64,000 nt of DNA from an uncultured Roseburia sp. (GTDB lineage Bacteria > Bacillota > Clostridia > Lachnospirales > Lachnospiraceae), in the NCBI GenBank assembly GCA_947564465.1, contig CANOCV010000002.1, positions 43,342 through 107,341 of the forward strand, given 5' to 3'. This document shows positions 1 through 8,702 of this stretch, in pieces; position 1 is the first letter of the stretch, and each line of letters opens with the position of its first letter. Position numbers and translations under genes: made by a program. Below the pieces are notes generated by a model that was not told the origin of the DNA, did not search any database, and saw only the letters and a program-made list of their open reading frames with translations.

Positions 1-595
1 CAAATCCATCGGTATAATAGACCACGATACCGGCTTCCTTTGCATTCATCAAATGGAAGGATTGGTTCTCCTGTGCCATTGATACATAATCTCCCAGGGA
101 GTCCAACGCATTTTGGTTTACGGCTTCCATTAGCTGTGCTTCCAATTCATCTTTAAAAGTATATACCTGGAAAAAACTTCCGGCATCAAAAGCTCCGGCA
201 AACGATGATATTGTATTTTTCAGGGAAGCATAATCTTCATTGTCAAATTCGGCTTCCGCATTTTCCGCATTGCCCATTTTAGAGGCAATATCTCCGTTCT
301 CGTCTACGGAACAGATTAGGTTGCCGTAACCGGCTCTCGCCGAATCCCGCATATAATAGTTGATATAACCGTCAAAATCCGAATTAATTATTTTCTCTTC
401 TCTCAAAATCAAACCAAAATATGTATTATTTTCTGCAATTGTTCCCTGTCCTACCTCGTATACCGAAATATGTTCTGTGGTAAAATAAGAGTAAACATTA
501 AACGCAATATATATAAAAATGATTCCGAACACAATAACACCGATATTCAGGTTTATCGGACGTCGGTATTTTACAATTTTTTTTCGTTCCGCCAT
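1..595 (-). CDS. HlyD-like membrane-anchored protein (C-terminus outside window)
   Basis: Partial gene: the reading frame is open from the ATG at 595 to the window edge (198 codons, no stop). The start is preceded by a good RBS (AAGGTGG, 5 nt spacing). The first 18 residues are basic (MAERKKIVKYRRP), followed by one membrane segment at about residues 19-37, then a soluble extracytoplasmic part beginning TTEHISVYEVGQGTIAENN. This layout resembles the HlyD/membrane-fusion-like proteins found in Lachnospiraceae next to division genes, where they carry a lipoyl/barrel-sandwich region. Only the N-terminal third is visible, so the family call is by resemblance and the transport role is unproven. 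Confidence 0.6.
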   Translation of the reverse strand, partial: MAERKKIVKYRRPINLNIGVIVFGIIFIYIAFNVYSYFTTEHISVYEVGQGTIAENNTYFGLILREEKIINSDFDGYINYYMRDSARAGYGNLICSVDENGDIASKMGNAENAEAEFDNEDYASLKNTISSFAGAFDAGSFFQVYTFKDELEAQLMEAVNQNALDSLGDYVSMAQENQSFHLMNAKEAGIVVYYTDGF

Positions 596-620
596 ATCAG
601 CCACCTTCTCAAATACACTT

Positions 621-649
621 ATTTTATCATTTTTTTTTATGAAATACAA
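621..649 (-). promoter_or_regulatory. SigA-type promoter of the HlyD-like gene
   Basis: On the minus strand TTGTAT and TAAAAT are separated by 17 nt. The spacer contains an A-tract of nine. The -10 lies 26 nt upstream of the gene start at 595. Confidence 0.6.
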
Positions 650-724
650 TCATTCCCATAAGAATGTCCCGCTGTATAAATCTTTATTGTTTGGAACATA
701 CTATGACAAAGGAGGGATTTTACA

Positions 725-937
725 ATGAATTCAAAAGGATTAGATTATACACTTCTTACACTTGTCATTATCGGTGCCATAAACTGGGGATTGATTGGAT
801 TTTTCCGTTTTGATATCGTCGAATTTTTATTCGGAGATATGAGTTGGTTAGCCCGCATTATTTACGCGGTAATCGGTATCAGCGGACTTTATCTGATCAG
901 CGCATATGGACGTATCCGTTCTGTGGACCAGGCATAA
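725..937 (+). CDS. DUF378 family small membrane protein
   Basis: A 70-residue protein with two hydrophobic segments (about residues 8-27 and 42-60) and the typical DUF378 pattern LVIIGAINWGLIGFF near the N-terminus. Family members are short, two-helix inner-membrane proteins of unknown function. A strong RBS (AAAGGAGGG) lies 9 nt before the ATG. It is one of only three convincing plus-strand genes in the window and stands alone between divergent and convergent minus-strand genes. Confidence 0.85.
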   Translation: MNSKGLDYTLLTLVIIGAINWGLIGFFRFDIVEFLFGDMSWLARIIYAVIGISGLYLISAYGRIRSVDQA

Positions 938-957
938 AAAATGTAGCAAAATGAGAA

Positions 958-990
958 GCGGTGCCTTAAGAAAGAAGCTTAAGACACCGC
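958..990. terminator. Hairpin between convergent genes
   Basis: GCGGTGCCTTAAG and CTTAAGACACCGC form a 13-bp stem with one mismatch and a 7-nt loop, between the end of the DUF378 gene and the end of the minus-strand P-loop gene. The T-tract is poor on the plus side; on the minus side a moderately T-rich run follows (TTCTCATTTTGC). It probably acts in both directions. Confidence 0.55.
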
Positions 991-1001
991 TTGCACTTAT
1001 C

Positions 1002-1421
1002 TTATAATGAAAGAATAATTTTTGCCTTTGCACAGTCCGGAAGATCTTTTTCTGATTTTGATACGCTTAGTACAAATTTTACATTATATGTTTCACTGAT
1101 AATATCCAGCTTTTCAATTGCGTGACAGATTTGTTCATCCGAAATACTGGAAATCGTTAAAAAACTGTCTAAGTACATTGCTTCTAAATCATTATCCTGA
1201 GAGACGATCCCACAAATAAAACCTAAAAACTCATCACAATTTGACACAGGATAATCCTTGACGTTAATCAGGCGAACCTTATTTGAGAGCTCATACATGT
1301 GCTTATGACTCTTATCAAGATATACGATGTTGCCATTTGCGGCCTTAATCTCTTCATTCACCTTGTCTAACAGATGTTTTGTCTTTCCTTTTCCCTTTTC
1401 CCCAGCAATTATCTCAATCAT
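1002..1421 (-). CDS. Small P-loop ATPase-like protein
   Basis: A 139-residue protein with a clear Walker A motif, GEKGKGKT, at residues 7-14 and a hydrophobic strand near residue 116 (VKFVLSVSK). It looks like a minimal P-loop domain; similar short proteins in Lachnospiraceae are often labelled PilT-like, but no pilus genes are nearby. It has its own promoter and a GGAGGG RBS upstream of the ATG. It lies downstream of the carboxypeptidase gene at the distal end of the shape/division cluster. Function unknown. Confidence 0.65.
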   Translation of the reverse strand: MIEIIAGEKGKGKTKHLLDKVNEEIKAANGNIVYLDKSHKHMYELSNKVRLINVKDYPVSNCDEFLGFICGIVSQDNDLEAMYLDSFLTISSISDEQICHAIEKLDIISETYNVKFVLSVSKSEKDLPDCAKAKIILSL

Positions 1422-1473
1422 AGATATGCCCTCCAGTCTGCTATTACTCTACGAGTAAATATTTTATATTTCT

Positions 1474-1502
1474 ATTATAGTATATCTTCCCTGTAAAAAC
1501 AA
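1474..1502 (-). promoter_or_regulatory. Promoter of the P-loop gene
   Basis: Minus strand: TTGTTT, 17-nt spacer, TATAAT. It sits in the 84-bp gap after the carboxypeptidase gene, so the P-loop gene can be expressed separately. Confidence 0.6.
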
Positions 1503-1505
1503 CAT

Positions 1506-2483
1506 TTAATTCCCATAACCTGACAGTATCTGATTCATCAGCAAATACAGATTACTTTTGCAATCCGCTTTCAAAACGATAGAAATAATCCGCTGTCCGA
1601 CAGAATTTTCGGTGAGAAGTACAAGGCAGTATCCGGCGGCTCCAGTAGTTCCCGTTTTTCCGCCGACAACCGTAAATCCTTCAGGCGCGGTTGCCTCCCC
1701 TGAAAAATATAAGTTCGTAGAGGTCCATTCCTGAGTTGCCGCCGTACCGTCGGCATGCGTATAATTTGTCGTGTAGGAAGGCGATTTGATCAGTTCACAA
1801 AATGTCTCATTCCCTATGGCTTCCTGAAACAACAGGTACAAATCATAGACGGATGTATAGTGATTATCATCGGGCAGTCCGTTTGGATTCACAAAGTGAG
1901 AGGTAGTGGCGCCAAGCAGCCTTGCCTCCTCATTCATTTTTGCCGCAAAGCCTTCACAGCTGCCGGAAAGATGCTCCGCAATTGCAATCGCAGCATCATT
2001 TCCGCTTTTCATCATAAGCCCAAAGAGCAGATCTCGAAGCGTCATCTGATCTCCGGCAATCAGACCGCAGTTAGAGGAATCACTTTCGAGATCTACGGCA
2101 TTCTCACTGACCGTGACAACGTCGTCCAAGTTCCCGTATTTAATTGCAATATATGCGGTTAATATTTTGGTTGTACTTGCCGGGTACAGTTTGTCATAGA
2201 TATTTTGGGCATAGGGGATCTCACCGGTTGCCGTATTGAACACGCCTGCGCCCGAAGCCACCTGCGAATCCGTTGTATCGGTCCCTATATTTTCAAGCCC
2301 GCCGACACACAATCTGTCCGCAAAAAATATCTGCTCCGTCTCCTCTTTCGCGGAAACCTGATAGGAATCATGATATATGTCATAACGATTGGCTATCTCT
2401 ATTTCGCTGCCGCCGCACCCGGCCGCAGCAAAACATAAAATAATCGAAAGAAAACTTACTGTAAATTTATTTATACATCTCAC
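1506..2483 (-). CDS. D-alanyl-D-alanine carboxypeptidase, lipoprotein (PBP5-type)
   Basis: Penicillin-binding serine peptidase that trims the terminal D-Ala from peptidoglycan stem peptides at the outer membrane face. All three active-site motifs are present: STTK (residues 103-106), SGN (160-162) and KTG (276-278). The N-terminus ends in a lipobox (AAGC, Cys23), so the protein should be a lipoprotein rather than carry the C-terminal amphipathic anchor of classical PBP5. The start is a GTG that overlaps the end of mgsA by 17 nt, with GAGGAG 12 nt upstream, so translation is probably coupled. At 325 residues it is slightly short because the C-terminal beta domain is missing. Confidence 0.85.
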   Translation of the reverse strand: MRCINKFTVSFLSIILCFAAAGCGGSEIEIANRYDIYHDSYQVSAKEETEQIFFADRLCVGGLENIGTDTTDSQVASGAGVFNTATGEIPYAQNIYDKLYPASTTKILTAYIAIKYGNLDDVVTVSENAVDLESDSSNCGLIAGDQMTLRDLLFGLMMKSGNDAAIAIAEHLSGSCEGFAAKMNEEARLLGATTSHFVNPNGLPDDNHYTSVYDLYLLFQEAIGNETFCELIKSPSYTTNYTHADGTAATQEWTSTNLYFSGEATAPEGFTVVGGKTGTTGAAGYCLVLLTENSVGQRIISIVLKADCKSNLYLLMNQILSGYGN

Positions 2484-2862
2484 GCCACTCTAAATCTCCT
2501 CTGTCCAATGACTTAATTAACAACTCGGCAGTCGCAAGGTTTGTCGCTAACGGTATGTTATGCGTATCGCACAATCTTACCACACTGTTGACATCCGGCT
2601 CATGTGATTTCGGCGTAAGAGGATCACGAAGAAAAATCACAAGGTCTATCTCATTGTGCTCAATCTGCGCACCTAACTGCTGTACGCCGCCTAAATGTCC
2701 TGCCAGATATTTATGCACGGAAAGATTCGCAACCTCCTCAATCAGGCGGCCCGTAGTCCCCGTTGCGAACAATTCATTTTTACACAGGATCCCCCTGTAT
2801 GCAATACAAAAATTCTGCATTAATTTTTTTTTGGAATCATGTGCTATCAATCCAATATTCAT
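2467..2862 (-). CDS. mgsA: Methylglyoxal synthase family protein
   Basis: MgsA normally converts dihydroxyacetone phosphate to methylglyoxal and phosphate, an overflow route when phosphate is limiting. The 131-residue protein carries the phosphate-binding ATGTTGRL motif (residues 33-40), Asp80, His87 and Asp90, which align with E. coli Asp91, His98 and Asp101. The position of the catalytic base Asp71 (normally GGDQQ) is Val60 here (GGVQQ). I chose the ATG at 2862 because GGGGGAAC lies just upstream; a longer frame from 2880 would overlap rodA. It is embedded in the cell-shape operon. The family is certain, catalytic activity is in doubt. Confidence 0.85.
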   Translation of the reverse strand: MNIGLIAHDSKKKLMQNFCIAYRGILCKNELFATGTTGRLIEEVANLSVHKYLAGHLGGVQQLGAQIEHNEIDLVIFLRDPLTPKSHEPDVNSVVRLCDTHNIPLATNLATAELLIKSLDRGDLEWREMYK

Positions 2863-2872
2863 AATGTTCCCC

Positions 2873-3979
2873 CTATCCATATTTTTTTGGCTGAAGTCCT
2901 ACATTCAAAACAAGACCGATTCCGATAAAGCAGGAAACAAGTGAAGTAAGACCATAACTTACAAATGGTAACGGCAATCCGGTATTTGGCATAAGCCCCG
3001 TAACTACGCATATATTTACGAACCCCTGAAAGCCGATTAAAGCAGCGACACCACAGCAGATAAGTTTTCCTGCCAGATCCTTTGCCTTTCTGGCAACAAG
3101 AATGCATTCCATCGTAATTGCAAACAGAAGTATAATAATCAGAACCGCTCCGACAAATCCGAGCTCTTCCCCTGCAACCGCAAATATAAAGTCGGTCTGA
3201 GGTTCCGAAATAAAATTACCGTTTTTCACGGACACAACGTCTGTCGTATTTAAACCTTTACCCCACAGCTGCCCGGAGCCGATTGCCATAATGGAGTTGA
3301 GCTGCTGATAAGCCGTGTCGGAATATTTCTCCGGATCCAGCCACCCCATAATTCGCTTGTACTGATATGGATCCAAAATCTTTTGATCCGGCTGCAGTAT
3401 CAGACTCAAAAAGACAAGTGCAGACGGAACGGAGATCACCAGCACTCCCAAAATAATTTTATAGCTTAATCCCGCAATGAACAGAAGGGCAATAAAAATC
3501 AGGGTAGTAACAATTGTTGTAGATAAATCAGGCTGCTTTAAAATCAGGACAAGCGGAATTCCCACAAGAAACAGAGAAGCTCCCAAAACCTTGACGGTAT
3601 TCAGGTTTTCCTGATATTTCATAAAAAAGTACGCAAAAAACAATATAAGCAATATTTTTGACAACTCGGACGGCTGAAAGCGGATTCCCGCAACCTCAAT
3701 CCAGCGCGTAGATCCATTGCTGTCATCACCGATCACATAAATCAACAACAATAACGCAATATTAAAAACGTAAATAAGCCAGCTAAACTTTAAAATAAAC
3801 GAGTAATCAATCAGGGAAACGACAACCATGACAACAAGTCCAAGGCACAATCCCATAACTTGTTTACTCTGCACGGACTCGCGAGCACTTCCGATTACCG
3901 CGATTCCGATGCATGTAAGCAGCAATACATAAATGATAAGCCGTATTCGATAATTTTTTAACTGATATTGTTTCAACAT
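2873..3979 (-). CDS. rodA: RodA/SEDS peptidoglycan glycosyltransferase
   Basis: A 368-residue polytopic membrane protein with about ten hydrophobic segments. SEDS proteins polymerise lipid II during elongation with a partner class B PBP, which here is probably the PBP2 encoded upstream in the same cluster. The functionally critical acidic pair is present in SEPQTDFIFAVAGEELGF: Asp263 and Glu271, spaced 8 residues apart like Asp280 and Glu288 of Bacillus RodA. KQPDLSTT (148-155) is also typical. Its place between minE and mgsA, with mreBCD and PBP2 in the same run, favours RodA over FtsW. Confidence 0.9.
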   Translation of the reverse strand: MLKQYQLKNYRIRLIIYVLLLTCIGIAVIGSARESVQSKQVMGLCLGLVVMVVVSLIDYSFILKFSWLIYVFNIALLLLIYVIGDDSNGSTRWIEVAGIRFQPSELSKILLILFFAYFFMKYQENLNTVKVLGASLFLVGIPLVLILKQPDLSTTIVTTLIFIALLFIAGLSYKIILGVLVISVPSALVFLSLILQPDQKILDPYQYKRIMGWLDPEKYSDTAYQQLNSIMAIGSGQLWGKGLNTTDVVSVKNGNFISEPQTDFIFAVAGEELGFVGAVLIIILLFAITMECILVARKAKDLAGKLICCGVAALIGFQGFVNICVVTGLMPNTGLPLPFVSYGLTSLVSCFIGIGLVLNVGLQPKKYG

Positions 3980-4000
3980 ATTTTGATCCTATCACTATCT

Positions 4001-4276
4001 TTATTTAGCCGAATGCTTCAAATCCTTAATTGGAATATTGGCAAACAGTGCAGGAACTGTGCCGTTATCACTGTCGGACTCCGTCTGGGTAATCTGTATG
4101 TCGAGCCCCTCTGCATCTATTTCCATGTATTTCGATATTACCTGGATAATATCGTTCTTTATCTGCTCCATCACGTCCGGAGAACAGTCTGCACGGTCAG
4201 AAATCAATAATAATTTCAATCTGTCTTTTGCGACATCACCGGAATTTTTTTTCTTAAAAAAATCCATAAATCCCAT
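4001..4276 (-). CDS. minE: Cell division topological factor MinE
   Basis: A 91-residue MinE that stimulates MinD ATPase and drives pole-to-pole oscillation of MinCD. The N-terminal amphipathic membrane-targeting piece (MGFMDFFKKKNSGDVAKDRL) and the anti-MinCD helix region (RLKLLLISDRADCSP) are recognisable, followed by the dimerisation domain. RBS GGGAGGAAA precedes the ATG. It lies 14 nt after minD. MinE is absent from Bacillus but present in many Clostridia, which fits the inferred taxonomy. Confidence 0.93.
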   Translation of the reverse strand: MGFMDFFKKKNSGDVAKDRLKLLLISDRADCSPDVMEQIKNDIIQVISKYMEIDAEGLDIQITQTESDSDNGTVPALFANIPIKDLKHSAK

Positions 4277-4290
4277 TTAAGATTTCCTCC

Positions 4291-5082
4291 CTAGTTCTTC
4301 TTGAATAATCCGACGAATTTCGACCATACTCCGTTTTTGTTGTCTAAATCAAGCAATGGAACTTCCTCTCCCAAGAGACGGTGACAAATATTCATATATG
4401 CCTGTCCTGCCAGGCTGTCCGACCCTACCAACGGTTCTCCCTGATTGGTGGAAATAACGATCTGTTCATCATCCGGCACTGCACCGATTAAATCGATTGC
4501 AAGAATCTCGTGTACATCTTCTATTGACATCATGTCCCCGCGCTTTACCATGTCCATTCTAAGGCGATTCACAAGCAAATGTGTCTTGTTGATTTCGTTT
4601 GCCTCAAGCAATCCGATAATGCGGTCCGCATCGCGGATCGCTGATACCTCAGGCGTAGTGACGACAATTGCACGGTCGGCAGCCGCAATGGCATTCTGGA
4701 AACCCTGCTCAATTCCGGCAGGACAGTCAAGAAGTATGTAATCGTATTCTTCACAGAGCTCGTCTACTAATTTCTTCATCTGCTCCGGATTTACAGACGA
4801 TTTGTCTCTAGTCTGCGCAGATGGCAGAAGACAAAGGTTCGGATATTTTTTATCTTTAATCAATGCCTGTTTAATCCTGCAGTTTCCCTCTACAACATCA
4901 ACCAGATTGTATACGATGCGGTTTTCCAACCCCATGACTACGTCCAAGTTGCGCAGTCCGATATCGGTATCAATCAATACTACCTTTTTATTTAACTGTG
5001 CAAGTCCGGTACCCACATTAGCCGTTGTCGTTGTCTTGCCAACACCACCCTTTCCCGATGTAATAACGATAACTTCACTCAT
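4291..5082 (-). CDS. minD: Septum site-determining ATPase MinD
   Basis: ParA/MinD-type ATPase of 263 residues. The deviant Walker A is GKGGVGKTT (residues 10-18). The C-terminus ends in an amphipathic membrane-targeting helix (NGVWSKFVGLFKKN). It recruits MinC to the membrane to block FtsZ assembly away from mid-cell. I start at the ATG at 5082 because AGGAGG lies 8 nt before it; the frame stays open 21 codons further upstream but without an RBS. It is placed between minC and minE, the usual order. Confidence 0.95.
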   Translation of the reverse strand: MSEVIVITSGKGGVGKTTTTANVGTGLAQLNKKVVLIDTDIGLRNLDVVMGLENRIVYNLVDVVEGNCRIKQALIKDKKYPNLCLLPSAQTRDKSSVNPEQMKKLVDELCEEYDYILLDCPAGIEQGFQNAIAAADRAIVVTTPEVSAIRDADRIIGLLEANEINKTHLLVNRLRMDMVKRGDMMSIEDVHEILAIDLIGAVPDDEQIVISTNQGEPLVGSDSLAGQAYMNICHRLLGEEVPLLDLDNKNGVWSKFVGLFKKN

Positions 5083-5147
5083 CCTTGTTTTTCCTCCTAA
5101 ATCAATTTGCTCGTTCCTCCGCCTCATATTCGCAAAGCGGGACATTT

Positions 5148-5822
5148 CTATCTTTTAAATAAACCTTTTATAATTGGCTCAATTAAAATTGCGTCTTCCA
5201 TAACTACTGCAATCTGCGGTTCCATAACCTTTTTTCTGTTTTTGATGGCAAAAAGCGGGCCCCTGTCCGCGCTTCTGCCGATTACACTGCCGATTTTAAT
5301 CTGCACAGGATCCATATCAAGCGCCGCCACAAAAGATGTCTCGTCCCCGGCCGCGCCCGCATAAGCATTTCCCTTTAGGGAACCCAGGACTACAATATTT
5401 CCCTTCGCGATAATCTTGGCTCCGGGATTGACATCTCCCAGCACGATTAAGCTTGTCTCACATTCAATCACCTGACCGGAGCGCAGGGTACCTTTGTAAA
5501 ATTCTCCCGTTTTACCGGCGCTGTTCTCTTCAAACTCCTTTATTTTAGCAGCATAAAATGCATCTTTCAATTCATCCTTGTCGATAATGCAGACAATTTC
5601 TATGGAGGTGTTTTGTGCAATCAGCTCTAAAATGTCGTATTCTTCCTCCTTGGTCAGCTGCCTGCCCTCAAACGACAGCCCGATTTTCGCATTTCGGAAA
5701 AATTTGTCGGATTCTTTAAATTTCTTTAGTATCTCCCGTTTTAGCTCCGCAAACGGAAGATTCTTATCCAGAATAAGATTAATTCCATGGGGATTACTCT
5801 TTAAAATCACAGGCTGTGACAT
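5148..5822 (-). CDS. minC: Septum site-determining protein MinC
   Basis: FtsZ-assembly inhibitor of 224 residues. The N-terminal domain (about 1-100) carries the FtsZ-binding part. The C-terminal part contains the right-handed beta-helix pattern with repeated glycines (SGQVIECETSLIVLGDVNPG, AKGNIVVLGSLKGNAYAG) that binds MinD. RBS GGGAGGT is 7 nt before the ATG. It follows PBP2 in the run and precedes minD, so division-site and elongation genes are co-transcribed. Confidence 0.93.
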   Translation of the reverse strand: MSQPVILKSNPHGINLILDKNLPFAELKREILKKFKESDKFFRNAKIGLSFEGRQLTKEEEYDILELIAQNTSIEIVCIIDKDELKDAFYAAKIKEFEENSAGKTGEFYKGTLRSGQVIECETSLIVLGDVNPGAKIIAKGNIVVLGSLKGNAYAGAAGDETSFVAALDMDPVQIKIGSVIGRSADRGPLFAIKNRKKVMEPQIAVVMEDAILIEPIIKGLFKR

Positions 5823-5839
5823 TTTTTGTACCTCCCTTT

Positions 5840-8698
5840 TTAGTCGTTAAACGAGTTTGCGGATACGCCCACATCCTCTGCCTGTCCGTCCAACAGCGTC
5901 TTGGTGTCTTCCAAATTAAAATAATATTTCAATACATTTGCCGCAAGCAGCGTGGCATTTGCAGAATCATAGCCATATGCAATTCTTGTGGCAATGGCGA
6001 CCTGAGGATCTTCATACGGTGCATATCCCACGAACAAAGCGTGATTCGGTCTTGTAGGCGTCTGCTGCGCCGTACCTGTTTTGCCGGCAACATTTACCGT
6101 AAAACCGTCAAACTGCTTATGCGACTCCACAACCATGCGCATCCCGGCATGGATTGCGTCCCAGGATTCGTCCGACACCCCGTCAACGGTGTTGCGGATG
6201 CTCGGCGCATGATCCTCGATAATCTTACCGTCAGCATCCGTGATCTTGTCAAGCAGCGTATACTTATATACCGTTCCGCTGTTTGCAACCGCAGTTACAT
6301 AACGGGAAAGCTGTACGGTAGTATAGTTGTTATTACTCTGGCCAATCGCCGCTGTTATCGGATAGGAATCGGCAATTTCCGGCTCGCTCTCCGGTATTTC
6401 AATACCGGTTGTCTCGTCAAGACCGAACAGAGAGGCATATTTTGTCAGCGCGGAAATCCCCCGCTCTTCGTTATAATTGCCGTTTATACGGCTCATACGA
6501 TATCCCACTTCATAGAAGAAATAGTTACAGGAATCTCTGATTGCCTCCGAAACGTTTATTTTACCGTGATTGTTCGGGAAAATCCAGCATGTCGGGCCGT
6601 CTGTCACCTCGTCAAATTTTCCCTTTGTATCGATAGTCTCCGTCACAGAGGTCAAGTAACCCTCGGAAAGACCACCGGCGGCCGTAATCATTTTGAACGT
6701 AGAACCGGGCGCCGTCTTTTGCTGTGTTGCGTAATTGTACATCGGAAGAGACATGTCTTCATTCAGCAGACGGAAATAGTCGGCATCCACGGTATTTGCA
6801 AGGCGGTTGTTATCATAGCCGGGATAGGTGACACACGCTAAGAGCTCACCTGTCTTGACATCGGAAACGACACAGGAGCCGGAACACGGGTCAAGCGCAA
6901 GCTGCGCCGGCGTTATTTTTAAGTTCTTTATCATATCCTTTAAAAAGGTAAACGCATTTTCCGTTCCACCCGAGAGGGCGGCTATCTTTTGCGCATCATA
7001 CTCAAGCACCTTCTGATCGAATAAAATCAGGCTGAGCTGCGTTCCGCTGACAAGATCATCCATGATCAGATATTTGTATATCTTTTTGAAAAATCCGTTG
7101 TCAGTTTCCAATGTAGAGAGAATATATTCCATCAAAGCCGTATAGATTTCTGTGGAATCCGCATACTTCTCTTCGATGGCAAATCCGGTAATATCAATCC
7201 ATTTTTGCGCAATTGCATGCGTCAGATATTCAGCCAGACTGATTTTATCGTTTTTCCAGTTCAGATATACTTCATCCGAAGTGTCTATATTTTCTGTAAT
7301 TAGTATATCATGCTTTCCAAGCATGGAAACTATATATGTCATGTACACCTGCTGTTCTTCAGGCAAATCTCCATATGCAAGAGGCGCGGCTGAAGACAGC
7401 TGTTCTCTTAACGCCGCCAAAACCGCAGTGCGTTTAGAGGTAAATGCCTGATACACCGCACGTTCCGTGTCGGAGGCATCCTCTGCCTCAAAATGTGAGA
7501 TATCAATTACATTGTTATTAATGAGCGCATAATATACGTCATAAATCGGTATTTTGATATCTGCCGCGCTGCTTCCCACCGCCGCATTGTACTCTTTAAT
7601 ATTCTCAATCTTAGAGTAAACGATACCTGCGATTTCCTGCTCCACAAGGTGATAAGCCGCCTCCTGCATATCCTTATCAATGGAAAGGTAAACATGATTG
7701 CCCGCAGAAGGCTCTTTTCGCTCTTTTGTCTCAATCACACGTCCCACATTGTCCACATAGACAGTTTCCGAACCCTTGGTACCCTGAAGCGTGGCGTCCA
7801 TAACCTGCTCTATGCCCGATTTGCCCACGACATCTGTGAGGGCGTAGCTATCATCTTCCTCAGAAAGTTTTTCGTACTCTTCCTGTGATATCTTGCCTGT
7901 GTATCCGATTAAATGTGAAAAATACTCGCTGTCCACGTATTTGCGTATCGTATCCTCTGCAACAGACATTCCCTGCAGATCCGCCAAATTTTCATTAATA
8001 TATGCCACAACCTCTTTGCTCACATTGGACGCAATCTTCGTTGCAATGTATTTTTGATAGCTGTTTTCCGACATTGCATAGCGAATAACCATGATCCGGT
8101 AAAGGTCCTTCTGCGCATAATCCTCTGTGCTTAAGTTGTAGCCGTTCTTCTGGCTGCATAAATATTCCACGACCTGATCAACCGTGGCCTCGGCTTCCAC
8201 ATAGCCCAGCTTTTTATTAAAGTTCACAAATGCGTCTTCGGTTATACTGCGCCGTCCGTAGACATCTGCCAAAAAACGCTTAAGAGCCGTGCCCTCCACA
8301 AGAAATGAGTAACTGCCGTCATTATTTAATCCAATGTTAAAATTATTGTCAATGCTGTCCCCATACTTATCAAGGATAGAAATTACCTTCGCAAGCTGTG
8401 CATTTAATTTTTCGTTTTTGTCATCTTTATCCTCATAGCTTCCGTTGTCTTCTATGCTGATACTGTAAGCCAGCTCGTTATATGCAAGAACTTCTCCGTT
8501 GCGGTCATATATATTGCCTCTTGTGCTGTTTAAGGTGCGCGTTTTCTGGATCTTTAAGCTGTAATTCTCTTGATATTGGGCGCCTCTTATGATCTGAAGG
8601 GTAAAAATCCTTTGGATGAGAATGGCGCACAGCAAAACCATTACTACGCCAAACAAAAGCAGCCTGGACTTAAACAAATTTTTAAAAAACTCTTTCAT
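5840..8698 (-). CDS. mrdA: Class B penicillin-binding protein 2 (elongation transpeptidase)
   Basis: Transpeptidase that cross-links lateral-wall peptidoglycan, probably paired with RodA. Order: short cytoplasmic tail, one membrane segment (LLLFGVVMVLLCAILIQRIF), dimerisation/pedestal region, then the transpeptidase domain with STFK near residue 666, SCN near 721 and KTGTAQQ near 872. At 952 residues it is several hundred longer than typical PBP2; the extra, mostly helical and acidic stretch lies between pedestal and catalytic domain. The ATG at 8698, 4 nt after the mreD stop, suggests reinitiation; a TTG at 8734 would overlap mreD and has no better RBS. Confidence 0.9.
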   Translation of the reverse strand: MKEFFKNLFKSRLLLFGVVMVLLCAILIQRIFTLQIIRGAQYQENYSLKIQKTRTLNSTRGNIYDRNGEVLAYNELAYSISIEDNGSYEDKDDKNEKLNAQLAKVISILDKYGDSIDNNFNIGLNNDGSYSFLVEGTALKRFLADVYGRRSITEDAFVNFNKKLGYVEAEATVDQVVEYLCSQKNGYNLSTEDYAQKDLYRIMVIRYAMSENSYQKYIATKIASNVSKEVVAYINENLADLQGMSVAEDTIRKYVDSEYFSHLIGYTGKISQEEYEKLSEEDDSYALTDVVGKSGIEQVMDATLQGTKGSETVYVDNVGRVIETKERKEPSAGNHVYLSIDKDMQEAAYHLVEQEIAGIVYSKIENIKEYNAAVGSSAADIKIPIYDVYYALINNNVIDISHFEAEDASDTERAVYQAFTSKRTAVLAALREQLSSAAPLAYGDLPEEQQVYMTYIVSMLGKHDILITENIDTSDEVYLNWKNDKISLAEYLTHAIAQKWIDITGFAIEEKYADSTEIYTALMEYILSTLETDNGFFKKIYKYLIMDDLVSGTQLSLILFDQKVLEYDAQKIAALSGGTENAFTFLKDMIKNLKITPAQLALDPCSGSCVVSDVKTGELLACVTYPGYDNNRLANTVDADYFRLLNEDMSLPMYNYATQQKTAPGSTFKMITAAGGLSEGYLTSVTETIDTKGKFDEVTDGPTCWIFPNNHGKINVSEAIRDSCNYFFYEVGYRMSRINGNYNEERGISALTKYASLFGLDETTGIEIPESEPEIADSYPITAAIGQSNNNYTTVQLSRYVTAVANSGTVYKYTLLDKITDADGKIIEDHAPSIRNTVDGVSDESWDAIHAGMRMVVESHKQFDGFTVNVAGKTGTAQQTPTRPNHALFVGYAPYEDPQVAIATRIAYGYDSANATLLAANVLKYYFNLEDTKTLLDGQAEDVGVSANSFND

Positions 8699-8702
8699 TG
8701 AT

